The position numbers and the translations under genes are program-made. Below the pieces are notes generated by a model. It saw only the letters and a program-made list of their open reading frames with translations, was not told where the DNA came from and did not search any database. Source: Eremomyces bilateralis CBS 781.70 (lineage: Eukaryota; Ascomycota; Dothideomycetes; Eremomycetales; Eremomycetaceae). From it: a stretch of DNA of 64,000 nucleotides. Below are positions 30,089 to 40,326 of this stretch, piece by piece. How positions within the stretch are numbered: the stretch's first letter is position 1; each line of letters starts with the position of its first letter. Location of the stretch: positions 335,514-399,513 of the forward strand of contig NW_022985067.1 in NCBI RefSeq assembly GCF_010015585.1. Direction: 5' to 3'.

Positions 30089-32805
30089 ATGAGCTCCAGA
30101 CAGCGCGCACCGAACCTTGCGCGAACTCCCTCTTCCGGCTCCTTACCGTCTCTGACCCGCCGATGGTCCGGCATATCTACCTCCGAGCTTGGCCAGAATG
30201 CTGATGAAGCTCGCGCCGCCCATACCATCCAGGAGGAGATCGCGGAGATCAAGCGCTACGAGGACTTCAGTACCATCGACTGGGTCCAGGATGCGGCGCG
30301 CGAAACGCTGCGGCGGAGAGCAAGGAAGCAGGGACGGCCGGGCACATACGGACGGAGCTTTGGAGTGCGGTTGAAAGGTCAGCTGCAGGAGTCGTACAAT
30401 GCGGGTCAGGCGTGGCTGGTGGTCAGTCTGATCGGAGCGGCCATCGGCCTGAATGCGGCGTTTCTCAACATCGTCACAGAGTGGCTGTCCGATATCAAAC
30501 TCGGATACTGCACGACGGCTTTCTACCTCAATGAGAACTTCTGCTGTTGGGGGGCGGAGAACGGTTGCGATGAATGGCATCGATGGACAGGAATATGGCC
30601 GACCGACTACCTGCTTTACATTGTATTTGCGACGCTATTTGCTTTTACCTCTGCACGGCTTGTTAAGTCGTTCGCCCCCTATGCTGCTGGTTCGGGTATA
30701 TCCGAGATCAAGTGCATTATTGCCGGATTCGTTATGAAAGGTTTCCTGGGATTTTGGACTCTTCTGATTAAGTCAATCAGCCTTCCTTTGGCTATCGCTG
30801 CGGGCCTCTCGGTTGGAAAAGAAGGACCGAGCGTTCATTTTGCCGTCTGTACGGGGAATGTGATATCGAGGTTCTTCAACAAGTACAAGCAAAATGCGTC
30901 GAAGACGCGTGAGATCCTCAGCGCTTCTGCTGCTGCTGGCGTAGGAGTGGCCTTTGGCAGCCCCATAGGCGGCGTGCTTTTCTCTCTCGAGGTGAGTGAC
31001 TCTTAGCTCTTATCAATTCCATTGCTGACCATGACGAAGGAAATGTCCAGTTACTTCCCTCTGAAGACAATGTGGCGGAGTTATTTCTGTGCTTTAGTAG
31101 CAACCGCTGTCTTGGCTGTAAGCGCAATGAAGGCACAATAGTGGCTAATGCTAATCCATCTCAGGCAATGAACCCTTTCCGAACCGGTCAACTGGTCATG
31201 TTCACGGTCAAGTACGACCGCGATTGGCACTTTTTCGAGGTGTTCTTCTACATTATCATCGGTATCTTTGGTGGTCTATACGGCGCTTTCGTGATCAAGT
31301 GGAATCTCCGAGTTCAAGCATTTCGTAAGAAGTACTTGGTCAACTATCCTATCCTGGAAGCCACCATATTGGCCGCGTTTACGGCACTGGTGTGCTATCC
31401 AAACATGTTCCTTCGAATCGACATGACCGAGAGCATGGAGATACTCTTTCGGGAGTGTGAAGGGCACGATTACGAGGGGCTTTGCGAGTATGTGCCCTGA
31501 TGCATGAGAAGAGTTGAACTGACCAATCCAGGGCGAGTAACCGATGGCGAATGATACTTTCCCTTGCCATTTCAACTGCACTGCGAACATGCCTTGTCAT
31601 CATCTCGTACGGCTGCAAAGTTCCTGCTGGCATCTTTGTTCCGTCGATGGCAATTGGTGCGTCATTTGGCCGAATGATCGGCATCATGGTCCAGGCGCTT
31701 CACGAAGCTTTCCCAGACGCAAGACTCTTTGCTGCCTGCCAGCCAGATGTGCCTTGCATCACCCCGGGCACATATGCGTTTCTCGGTGCCGGAGCAGCGC
31801 TAAGTGGCATCATGCACATCACAGTGTCGGTTGTCGTGATTATGTTCGAACTGACCGGCGCTTTAACTTACATTCTTCCGACCATGGTTGGTAATTCCTG
31901 ACCACTACGATGACTTGGGTGCTAATCTTTGGTAGATTGTAGTTGGTATCACGAAAGCCGTCGGCGAGCGATTCGGGCATGGAGGGATCGCGGACCGAAT
32001 GATCTGGTTCAGCGGTATGCCGTACCTGGACAACAAGGAAGAACATACATTCGGAGTGCCGGTCACCAAAGTGATGACCACAGACCTTACCGTGCTCCCG
32101 GCTACCGGCGTCGAATTCAAAGAGTTGGAATCCATCATGACGGCGAACCAATATCAGGGGTTTCCTATCGTCGAAGATCTCAATCACAAAGTGCTAATTG
32201 GCTACATCGGCCGTACCGAGCTCCGTTATGCCATGGAACGAGCGAGACGGGATCAAACAATCTCTCCACGTGCGAAGTGTTATTTCACCCCTTCTGCCGT
32301 CCGAAACCCAACAACTCCATCGTCCTCCACCCCTGCCATAACCTTCGATAACCTGCAAGCGACCGCTAGCCAAATGGCGGTCGACTTCAGCCGCTTCATC
32401 GACCCTACCCCCCTCACCGCACACCCTCGACTATCCCTCGAGACAGTCATGGAGCTCTTCAAGAAGATGGGCCCCCGAGTCATTCTGGTCGAGCATCGTG
32501 GGCGATTGATGGGGTTGGTGACGGTGAAAGACTGTCTGAAATATCAGTTCAAGGTCGAGGCCCAGGAGAACCCACGAGACGACTCTTCGGTTGCAGAAAC
32601 CCAAGAGAGGATATGGTTGGTCTTCCAGAAAGTTGGATCGTGGGTCTCTAGCAGATTTGGTGGACTGGGTGGACGGATACGTCCGTTCGGCAGTAACAGG
32701 GGTGCTCATTATGATCCATTAGTTGAACGTCCGTCTCACGAAGGAAGTGAATTGGTATCCGAAACCGAGCATGAGCTTATGTCTAGAGATAGTTCTGAAC
32801 CATAG
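30089..32805 (+). CDS. GEF1: CLC-type chloride channel / antiporter (Gef1/CLC-3 family)
   Basis: Predicted Cl-/H+ exchanger of Golgi, endosome or vacuole membranes, aiding acidification and copper/iron loading as yeast Gef1 does. Five exons, 30089-30991, 31040-31117, 31165-31487, 31532-31886 and 31936-32805, give 842 residues. Family signatures in order: 'GSGISEIK' and 'GKEGPSVH' (with the gating Glu), '[12 protein letters not shown]', '[16 protein letters not shown]' and '[11 protein letters not shown]'. The C-terminal half holds two CBS domains ('[13 protein letters not shown]' and '[18 protein letters not shown]'). The N-terminal region of about 130 residues is Ser/Arg-rich and cytosolic. 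Intron 4 has two possible splice pairs, giving PTM-IVVG or PTM-VVG; the first keeps the family spacing. An upstream in-frame extension to 29939 starts at a non-ATG-like context and was not used. Confidence 0.94.
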
Positions 32806-32885
32806 ATTTCTAACTAATGCTATTTTCCTTCTAATTCCGGCTGCATTTGGTCGTCTATTCATTATTCAATTTGGACATCTGCGGT

Positions 32886-32920
32886 CACGTGCTCACGCGT
32901 TGGTTTGAAATCTTGGCGCG
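32886..32920. promoter_or_regulatory. E-box, MCB and E2F-like sites in the MLH1 promoter
   Basis: CACGTG at 32886-32891, ACGCGT at 32895-32900 and TTGGCGCG at 32913-32920 lie 135-170 bp before the MLH1 ATG. The cluster is suggestive of G1/S control; binding is inferred. Confidence 0.4.
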
Positions 32921-33055
32921 ACTCGTCGACTTCATGACGTTCTCTTAGGACGAGGTAATAAATCCATCTAACTTGAAACAATGCGATGACTTTAAGATTT
33001 TGATAAGAACATTCCATAATATCCACAAGGTTCGGTCTCGAGATCCTCCGCGAAT

Positions 33056-35326
33056 ATGGAGAGTCAGGGTGAGCCCGCTGCGTCTCCACGAGGCACGAAA
33101 CGAAAGGCTTCAGACGACCTTCCGCGTGGCTCCCGAAAGATCCAGCCGCTAGCTCAAGACGTAATAAACAAGATTGCCGCGGGGGAGATCATCGTCGCCC
33201 CTGTCCACGCGCTCAAAGAATTGATCGAGAACTCCGTTGATGCGGGAGCGACTCAGCTGGAAGTGGTTGTGAAAGACGGCGGGCTGAAGCTGCTGCAGAT
33301 CACTGACAATGGACATGGTATAGATGTATGTATATAAGCCCCCTTACAGTTGATGCAGCTTTCTCAGTGATCTCGGCAGAAAGACGATCTATCATTGTTA
33401 TGCGAGCGATTCACCACGTCCAAGCTCAAAGCGTTTGAAGACCTCCAGTCAATCGAGACTTATGGCTTCCGCGGTGAGGCTCTCGCGAGCATCAGCCATA
33501 TTGCTCATTTGACCGTTGTTACCCGAACTGCCGAATCGAGTTGTGCTTGGCGAGCCCAATATGCCGACGGTAAACTGGTTCCTCCCAAGCCCGGCCAAAG
33601 TGCAGAACCCAAGTCCCAAGCAGGACGGCAAGGCACCCAGATCACGGTAGAAGATCTGTTTTACAGCATCCCCACCCGCCGGAGGGCGTTCCGTTCTCAC
33701 AGCGAAGAATATGCGAAGATCATCGATATGGTGGGCCGTCATGCCATTCACTGTGCTCATGTGGGATTTTCCTGTAAGAAGCACGGAGAGAGCGCACGGA
33801 GTCTGCAGATTCCGGTCAACGCTAGTACGGTTGATCGCATACGGGCGGTTCATGGAACGCAAATTGCGAACGAAGTGGTGCACTGGACGACATCGAATGA
33901 ACGCTGGGGCTTCAAAGCCGACGCCTGGGTGAGCAATGCGAACTACAGCGTCAAGAAGACCATACTATTACTCTTCATCAACCATCGAGCGGTGGAGAGT
34001 TCCGCGATCAAGAAAGCCATCGATGCAACGTATGCGACATTCCTTCCCAAAGGCGGCCATCCATTCGTGTATTTGAGCTTGGAAATCGAGCCGAATCGCG
34101 TCGACGTCAATGTTCATCCGACGAAACGCGAAGTCAATTTCTTGAACGAAGATGAGATCATCGAAGCGATCTGCGATGAAATCAGGTCGGAATTGGCGAA
34201 AGTCGATACCAGTCGAACGTTCCTTACCCAGACATTACTACCCGGCTCGCGTCTCGATACCCCAGCACGGTCCGCGAAAAAATCCGGCCAGCCGTCTCCA
34301 GATATCCCCTCCATCGGCGGCGCGCCAAAATTCACTCCCAAAACGCCCGCTCAGCGCCCGTATGAGAACAACCTCGTTCGCACGGATGCAAAAAGCCGGA
34401 AGATTACCACGATGTTCACTCCTACGCATATTGGAGAGGCCGGGAGCAGTCATCAAGCGTCCAGGGCACCGCCAGACGAAATGGAATACGAGCGTACTGA
34501 TAGGGAGTATACTTCTTGCAAGCTGGTTTCCATCCGAGACCTCCGACAAGAGGTCCGAGAGGCGATGCACAATGAGCTCACCGACGTGTTCAGTGAGCTT
34601 ATCTTCATTGGTGTGGTTGATATCCGACGACGGATTGCTGCGATCCAATCCGGGGTCAAGTTGTTCCTTGTCGACTACGGCATGGTGTCGAACGAGTACT
34701 TCTACCAAGTCGGACTCACCGATTTCATGAATTTCGGCCGTCTTCGTTTGGATCCGCCACTGAATCTTCGAGAGCTGTTGGAGATCGGGGCGGCGTATGA
34801 ACGAGAGCAGTCGCAGACCATCCAAGATGAAGACAGCATGGATCAAGGCGAGGAAATTGACTGGGATGAGGTCGTCGAAACAGTGATGCAGCAACTCATC
34901 GCGCGTCGAGAGATGCTCACGGAGTATCTCATGATTGACATCTCGGAAGATGGGGAACTCGGAAGTTTGCCTCTCCTTGTTAAAGGATACACTCCCTCCA
35001 TGGCCAAGTTACCGACATTCCTCCTTCGCTTAGGTCCTCACGTCGACTGGACGGATGAAAAGCAGTGTTTCCAGACTTTCCTAACCGAGCTTGCTAGTTT
35101 CTATACACCAGAGGCACTCCCTTCAGCTCCTGATCCAGTGGACAGCGCTCAAGTTCAGATGGAGGATGCGGAAATTGTAGGGAGAAGGAATGAGTTGGCG
35201 AAGGCAGTGGAACATGTTCTGTTTCCGGCGTTCCGTGGTCGGATCGTTGCGACGAAGGGACTGCTCAAAGGGGTCGTCGAGATCGCTAATCTGAAAGGGT
35301 TGTATCGTGTCTTTGAGAGATGCTAG
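33056..35326 (+). CDS. MLH1: DNA mismatch repair protein Mlh1
   Basis: MutL homologue that pairs with Pms1/Mlh3 in nuclear mismatch repair and meiotic recombination. Two exons, 33056-33325 and 33380-35326, give 738 residues. A basic 28-residue N-terminus precedes the GHKL ATPase: '[12 protein letters not shown]' (motif I), 'DNGHGID' (motif II, at the intron), '[11 protein letters not shown]' (motif III), '[17 protein letters not shown]' and '[11 protein letters not shown]'. A disordered linker spans roughly residues 360-480. The C-terminal dimerisation domain runs from '[12 protein letters not shown]' to the terminal 'VFERC', the invariant Mlh1 end that completes the endonuclease site of Pms1. 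Every expected feature is present. MCB and E2F-like elements lie just upstream. Confidence 0.98.
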
Positions 35327-35768
35327 GTTGCTCGACCGTCTGTCGGCTGACGAAGATGAAGCGGTTATGAAAGATGAAAGATTAATGGGAACAGATAGGC
35401 TTTCACTAAATACTTTGTAAATAATAGTGAATATGGATGGCATCAACTGACTTTCATCATTTTCCGAGAGAGTGTGGGTATTGCATTCACCCATTTCACG
35501 CATGTGCTATCAGTGCATATTCGTGTGGGATTTCAGTCTAACAACGCAAAAATGTTTGAAAGATTCGGTACCTGAACCATCATGACTCTCGGCGTAACCG
35601 ACACTGCGACATGATGCCTACTCTTAAAACTTTCGCTAGCCAATTTCCTCCTCTTCTCATTTCTACCGAGATACGCAGACGGCAACATAGCAGTCTCTAA
35701 TACACACGCTCACAAAACCAACTCAGAAAACCGATAATCGCCGCCGCTCGACCGACGACCATCCTATC
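35327..35768. other. Intergenic, MLH1 3' side / promoter of hypothetical gene
   Basis: No gene seen. A minus-strand frame at 35123-35503 is mostly the shadow of MLH1. Confidence 0.5.
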
Positions 35769-36601
35769 ATGTCTTCCTCGCCTCGATCGTCCATCTCCTC
35801 CGCCTGCGACTCTACTAGCTCTTTCCGATCAGTCCCCGACTGGATGTCTGCTGGACTCTCCGAAGGGTGCATCGAGAGCCTCTCGGGCAGCAGTGGATGC
35901 CTGAGTAGATCTTACTCTTTCGATCTCGCAAGTGATGGCAGGCCAGTGCCACCGCTGCGCTCAGCAGCCATGGTTTCGGAAATGTTAGAGTTGAATAGTA
36001 ACCCCTGGGAGTCGGCTGTCATTGCGGGACGTGGCACTGGTGGAGGGATAGAGGGTGCTGAGTGTTACCACCGTCAAAGCGAAGGTAGCTATGGTGGGCC
36101 AGGCGCGAACCAGTGGGCAAATGCGGATGCCGATATCGAAGAATGGGAATGCATCCCCAGTGGCGGATATCTTCCGACAGTCAGAGAACAACCTTTCGGC
36201 TCGAGACACCTGGTTGTACGTGGTAGGATCATCACCTGAACCTCCATGCTAACAGTCAGTGTTAGCAAATCAAATCCTTCGGTCGACTCATGGTTTCCAA
36301 TGCACGAAATCCCACCCATCGACAACGACTCTTTTCAGCCGGCCGTGCTGTGCTTCAACATCCTTTGACCACCGCTGCGCAGGAAACCGCATCTCGTGCA
36401 ATCCAGGCCATGACCGACGCGAGCAGACTCCCCGTGTTTCCAATTCGATTTCGGCGCAGACATTCCGTGCTGCATTGTACCCGCATCGAAAACCCATCGC
36501 TTCGGAGTCTTTGTCGGCACTGTCGGGATGAGGAAGTGATCAGGGGAATACTGGAGGATGACAGTGGGTTTGCAACTGTAGGAAGAAGGGAAGTGTGTTG
36601 A
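35769..36601 (+). CDS. Hypothetical protein, two exons
   Basis: I do not recognise this gene. Exons 35769-36215 and 36266-36601 join in frame across a 50-bp intron (GTACGT, GCTAAC branch, TTAG) into 260 residues. The N-terminal half is Ser/Gly-rich ('MSSSPRSSISSACDSTSS') with 'PWESAVIAGRGTGGGIEG' and an acidic 'NADADIEEWECIPSGGYLP' part. The second exon reads 'QRLFSAGRAVLQHP', then Arg-rich 'FPIRFRRRHSVLHCTRIEN' and a Cys pair 'LCRHC', ending 'GRREVC'. No membrane segment or signal peptide is visible. The exon 1 frame alone would also end shortly after the donor, giving 156 residues. Confidence 0.5.
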
Positions 36602-37058
36602 TGGGATAAGAGAACGGTACGATATGGAAATGGTTTCCGTTGTTACGCTACTGGTCTAAATACATGGGGAATGCTGCTTCATGGTCACTACAACCATAGA
36701 ACGCTGGGCCATACCAACTAACGTGTCTGGTTGAAGCAGGTCCACGGGAGTCTGTTTCTCTCAAGAGATCGACAAAAAGCAAGATCCAGTGAGTGGGCAT
36801 CAATTTTTGGTGTTCAAAAAAAGTTGTTACCTTAAAAATCCAAAGGAATTTATTCTAATCGAGATATTCGAAGTGGAAAATAGCGGTTGATATTATGATG
36901 TCGACCCCGAAGTCTCCCCTTATCCTCCGCGCTAACTGCTGGTGGTAAAGCGCCATGTTCATACAGTCTATGCCCCTGCCGCCAGAATGCTTCGAATATC
37001 AACAAGCAACTCAACCTCTGTGCTACTTTCCAATTGCACCTTTAGCAGAATATAAGCC
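36602..37058. other. Intergenic, terminator and promoter of SSP120-like gene
   Basis: Gene-less and AT-rich; no open frame of note. Confidence 0.5.
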
Positions 37059-37740
37059 ATGATATTACGAACCGTTGCAATATCCCTCCTATCATGGGCC
37101 GCGCTCTCTTGTTGCGCAGCAGCACACGGAGGTCATGATCAAGCTCCTCTTCCCCCAGGTACGGATTGGGCAACACGGCATATGTCTGGTACGTCGTAAC
37201 CTTCGAAATATAGCGCTGTGAGGATCCACCACTAATGAATCGTCACCTACTAAAGAGGAGCATCACATGAACGGCTTCGACGCCGCCGTCTTCTTCCACC
37301 TTCACGACTACGACAACACCGGCTCCTGGTCCCCGGACGATATCCGCCGCACCTACGGCCTCTTTGACCAATCGACCCGCAACATCCCCGAGACACGCAA
37401 GGCGCAGATCGCACAGAAAGTCCTCGAGCTGTACGATTTCAACCACGACGGCCTGATCTCCAAAGCGGAGTACCTCGCCGCCACGGGCAACGGCGTGACG
37501 CTGCCGGACTTTGGGACAGGGCCAGGCCATCACGGTGACTCGGAGTACGAGTACGAGATCCACCATTTCGAGAAATATCACGGCGACGACGCGAAGGAGG
37601 AGGATTTGGTTCATCCGGAGGATATCGAACATTTCAAGGAGCATGATAAGCTGGATGCGGAGAACGCGGCGTGGGAGAAGCGGGAGCGGTTGGGGATCAT
37701 GGAGGAGAATATCCCCCAGAAGTTCCGACGGAGGTCATGA
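37059..37740 (+). CDS. Secretory-pathway EF-hand protein (Ssp120 / nucleobindin-like)
   Basis: Resembles yeast Ssp120, a calcium-binding secretory-pathway protein that associates with Emp46/47 cargo receptors. Two exons, 37059-37188 and 37256-37740, give 204 residues. A signal peptide is clear: 'MILRTVAISLLSWAALSCC' with likely cleavage before 'AHGGHDQAP'. Two EF-hand loops follow: 'DYDNTGSWSPDD' and the canonical 'DFNHDGLISKAE'. The C-terminal third is His/Asp/Glu-rich ('HHFEKYHGDDAKEEDL') and helical, ending 'NIPQKFRRRS'. No ER-retention tail is present. The match in length and motif order to Ssp120 is good, but no search was possible. Confidence 0.85.
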
Positions 37741-37883
37741 TTGATGAAGGCATGTTCTTGGTTTTTGTTCTAGAAATGATATGGACATACCGGCTACCGT
37801 AATCACGAGGCATTCAATTTGTTGTGGGATAGCTCCGTAATACTCATTCCCAACTTAGCTATCCCGACATTGGGAAACTCAAC

Positions 37884-38321
37884 CTAAGCGGTCTTCGGCG
37901 GTCGAATCGTATCCTGATCCAACCCTTCCTCTCCTGGCGGCACATCAACCTCCGCTCCCTTCCCCCCATACCTCCCAATATCATCAGCATGGTGATCCGT
38001 TCTATGCTTCTCCGCTCGATCATGACCCTTTGCCGCCGGGTTGTTCGGATCAAAGTGCATCCTCTTGCTCTCCACCTGTACGGGGAGACGGTCTCCCGTG
38101 CCTGTGACTACTTCTCCCGTCGTTCCGAGGTCTCTGTTTCGTCGCGGGATGTCCTCCGGGTTGTCGGCCCCGTCGCCGTGGTAGGCTCGGTGATTGGGAT
38201 CTTGATCGGGACGGGGAACGGAGGAAATGGTGCGTGGTACGCTGGCATCGTCGGGGATGGTGGTGCCGGTTGGGGCCATGTCTTCGAGGCGGCCCCCTCT
38301 GTATGCGTTTCGGGCTGACAT
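37884..38321 (-). CDS. Small hydrophilic protein, function unknown
   Basis: A single uninterrupted frame of 145 residues from the ATG at 38321. The protein is highly charged, Gly/Asp/Pro/Arg-rich and lacks hydrophobic runs: 'MSARNAYRGGRLEDMAP', 'SSVPRPDQDPNHRAYHGDG', 'VQVESKRMHFDPNNPAAKGH' and 'DVPPGEEGLDQDTIRPPKTA'. This composition fits intrinsically disordered, LEA- or hydrophilin-like stress proteins, but I recognise no defined family. It is convergent with the SSP120-like gene (143 bp apart), leaving its promoter at 38322-38796 shared with MZT1. Confidence 0.6.
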   Translation of the reverse strand: MSARNAYRGGRLEDMAPTGTTIPDDASVPRTISSVPRPDQDPNHRAYHGDGADNPEDIPRRNRDLGTTGEVVTGTGDRLPVQVESKRMHFDPNNPAAKGHDRAEKHRTDHHADDIGRYGGKGAEVDVPPGEEGLDQDTIRPPKTA

Positions 38322-38796
38322 GATGAGAAGGGCGTTGTGATCAGTGAGAACTCGATTCGGTTTGCTGTGAGAAGAAGAAATCTAGAGTGTAAGTGTTGTG
38401 TGAGTAGACGAAGTTAGCAGTAGATATGAGAGGACTAATATGGTATTCATGATTCCAGGCGTTCAGACGTCATTGAGAGTCAGACTCGCCTTTCCCTTTC
38501 CCCAAGGACACCTGAGATCAAGGGACTGCAGGTGAGTCTGAGGATTTAATCCCAGAACTAGACTGGATAATATGACACTTTATGATGCAAGTATTGTTTA
38601 AGAGGCTGACTATTTCCATCGAATTGTCAGGGTCCAGCTACTCTGGTGGGCACGTGATTTATTAAAGCCTCAGGCATTAAGGCAGCAATAGTCCTAGCCA
38701 GGTGCCAGGTCAACAAGGTGTTTGACTTCAGTTGTCTCACGAACGCCAGAGTATAACAATATCTCCGACTCCAAGGGCTTGGAGAATTCCCATAAA
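38322..38796. promoter_or_regulatory. Divergent promoter region, hydrophilic protein / MZT1
   Basis: No gene seen. A CACGTG E-box lies near 38650. Confidence 0.45.
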
Positions 38797-39124
38797 ATGC
38801 CTCCTCAAGAAGCTGACAAACGCCAAGCGGCCCGCGAGGTCATCGACATCCTCGACGAGATTTCAGGTCTCCTGGTAATCCGACGCAACGACATAAACTA
38901 AGCCCAGTCGCTAACCTCGCAGAACACGAAACTGACGCGCCAACAACTGTCATACTGCGTGTCGTTGATTGAGAATGGCGTCAATCCGGAAGCACTTGCA
39001 GTATGTTAAATGGCCCCAGTAGAGTTCAAGGTTCATATGGGTTGACTGGCGGCAGAATGTGATCCAGGAGCTGCGGCAACAGTATCCTGACTCTGGCTAC
39101 GCAGACGAAGGAGGAAGAGCGTGA
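38797..39124 (+). CDS. MZT1: Mitotic-spindle organizing protein 1 (MZT1/MOZART1)
   Basis: Small adaptor that binds GCP-family proteins and helps recruit the gamma-tubulin complex to spindle pole bodies. Three short exons, 38797-38874, 38923-39000 and 39056-39124, give 74 residues with phase-0 introns of 48 and 55 bp. The protein reads 'AAREVIDILDEISGLLNTKL', 'LSYCVSLIENGVNPEALA' and 'NVIQELRQQYPDSG', the three MOZART1 helices. No exon exceeds 26 codons, so a simple open-frame scan misses it completely. Size and helix order match the family throughout. Confidence 0.95.
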
Positions 39125-40326
39125 TGATGCTACTATTGCTCCTAGTTGGGCAATGACATAGCCAGCGGCTTGTTCATGAAGGCGTCGAGCCCCCATTTAA
39201 CAAATATGAGTGGTATGATACCCCTTTCCCTAAACCCCTTGCGCAGCGACTGAATCCGATCTGTAGTGTTCGCCAGAGCTCCGGAATCGGACTTGAGGGT
39301 TCCTGAGAATCAAAATCGAGGCATTGGTAATACACTGTCTCCTTCATCACGAGGCCGTTCAAGCTTATTGGGATGCTAGGAGGGGAAGCAGTGCGAAGAA
39401 CCTAGCTATGAGAGGCGTTAGAGTTGGTTCTAGCTCAGAACCATTGCCCGCATTTCGGGTCCACGACTAATGATATGATGAATTTCTCCTCTCACTGTTG
39501 TTGATGAGATTGGTTCACGCGCTTGAAGCTCTACCTACTTTCAAAAGCCCGTTGGTTGCAGGTCGTGTCTGCATCCAACCAGAATCTACTCCACGTTGAA
39601 TGCCACCTCTCGCACCACCCTTCAATACCACAGTGGCCCCATTCGAATCGCTCCCAACCCCCTCCCATAAAATCCTATTTATTTATTTTTCTCCTCGTTG
39701 CCAAAAAGTCTCCATCTAAATAGCAAAACTATAAATCCCGCGGCCCTAGTTATCACCTAGTAGGTCCCTGGGTTCTGAGGTTTTCCAACGTACTCCCTAT
39801 GGGGACCACTACGCCACGTAGTCAGATTGCTTCCTTTAATAGGAATGGGTTTGTTTGGTTTATGTAGTGCACTTCAATGGGGGTGGATTGCTTTCATGTG
39901 CCTGATGGATGGCAGAGCACCTGGCTCCTGAGTCTACCTAACACACTCCTGGCTTATCCTCTACGCACCGCACTGAAGATGGGCATGTGCTTTAGGACAT
40001 TGGCTGGGGCAATGTGATCCTCTTACCACTGACACCCTCTAGCTAATGCGGTGTTTCCATCCAAACATCCCCCTTAACGGTATTCTGAAGGAGTACTCCC
40101 ACCCCCTTTTCATTCATTTGGGGATCAATATATTCCTCGCCGCTTCATAAGGATACAGGTCCCACTCGTTGAGTGGCCCTTGGGTCAACGGCTTACTTCG
40201 ACCGGAATATGGTTAAGGAGCCCGCGGTATAGCACCCGGAGGAGTCATTTGAGCCACAGGCACATGAGACACCTTCTTGAGGCGGAATTTGTTAATTGAC
40301 CGCTAACCAGTATATGGCAACTCTAA
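39125..40326. other. 1.2-kb gene-less stretch
   Basis: I see no gene. Short stretches on the minus strand, such as around 40140-40190 ('GPLNEWDLYPYEAARNIL'), read like weak remnants of coding DNA but end in stops at once and match nothing I recognise. No terminal repeats were found. Confidence 0.45.
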
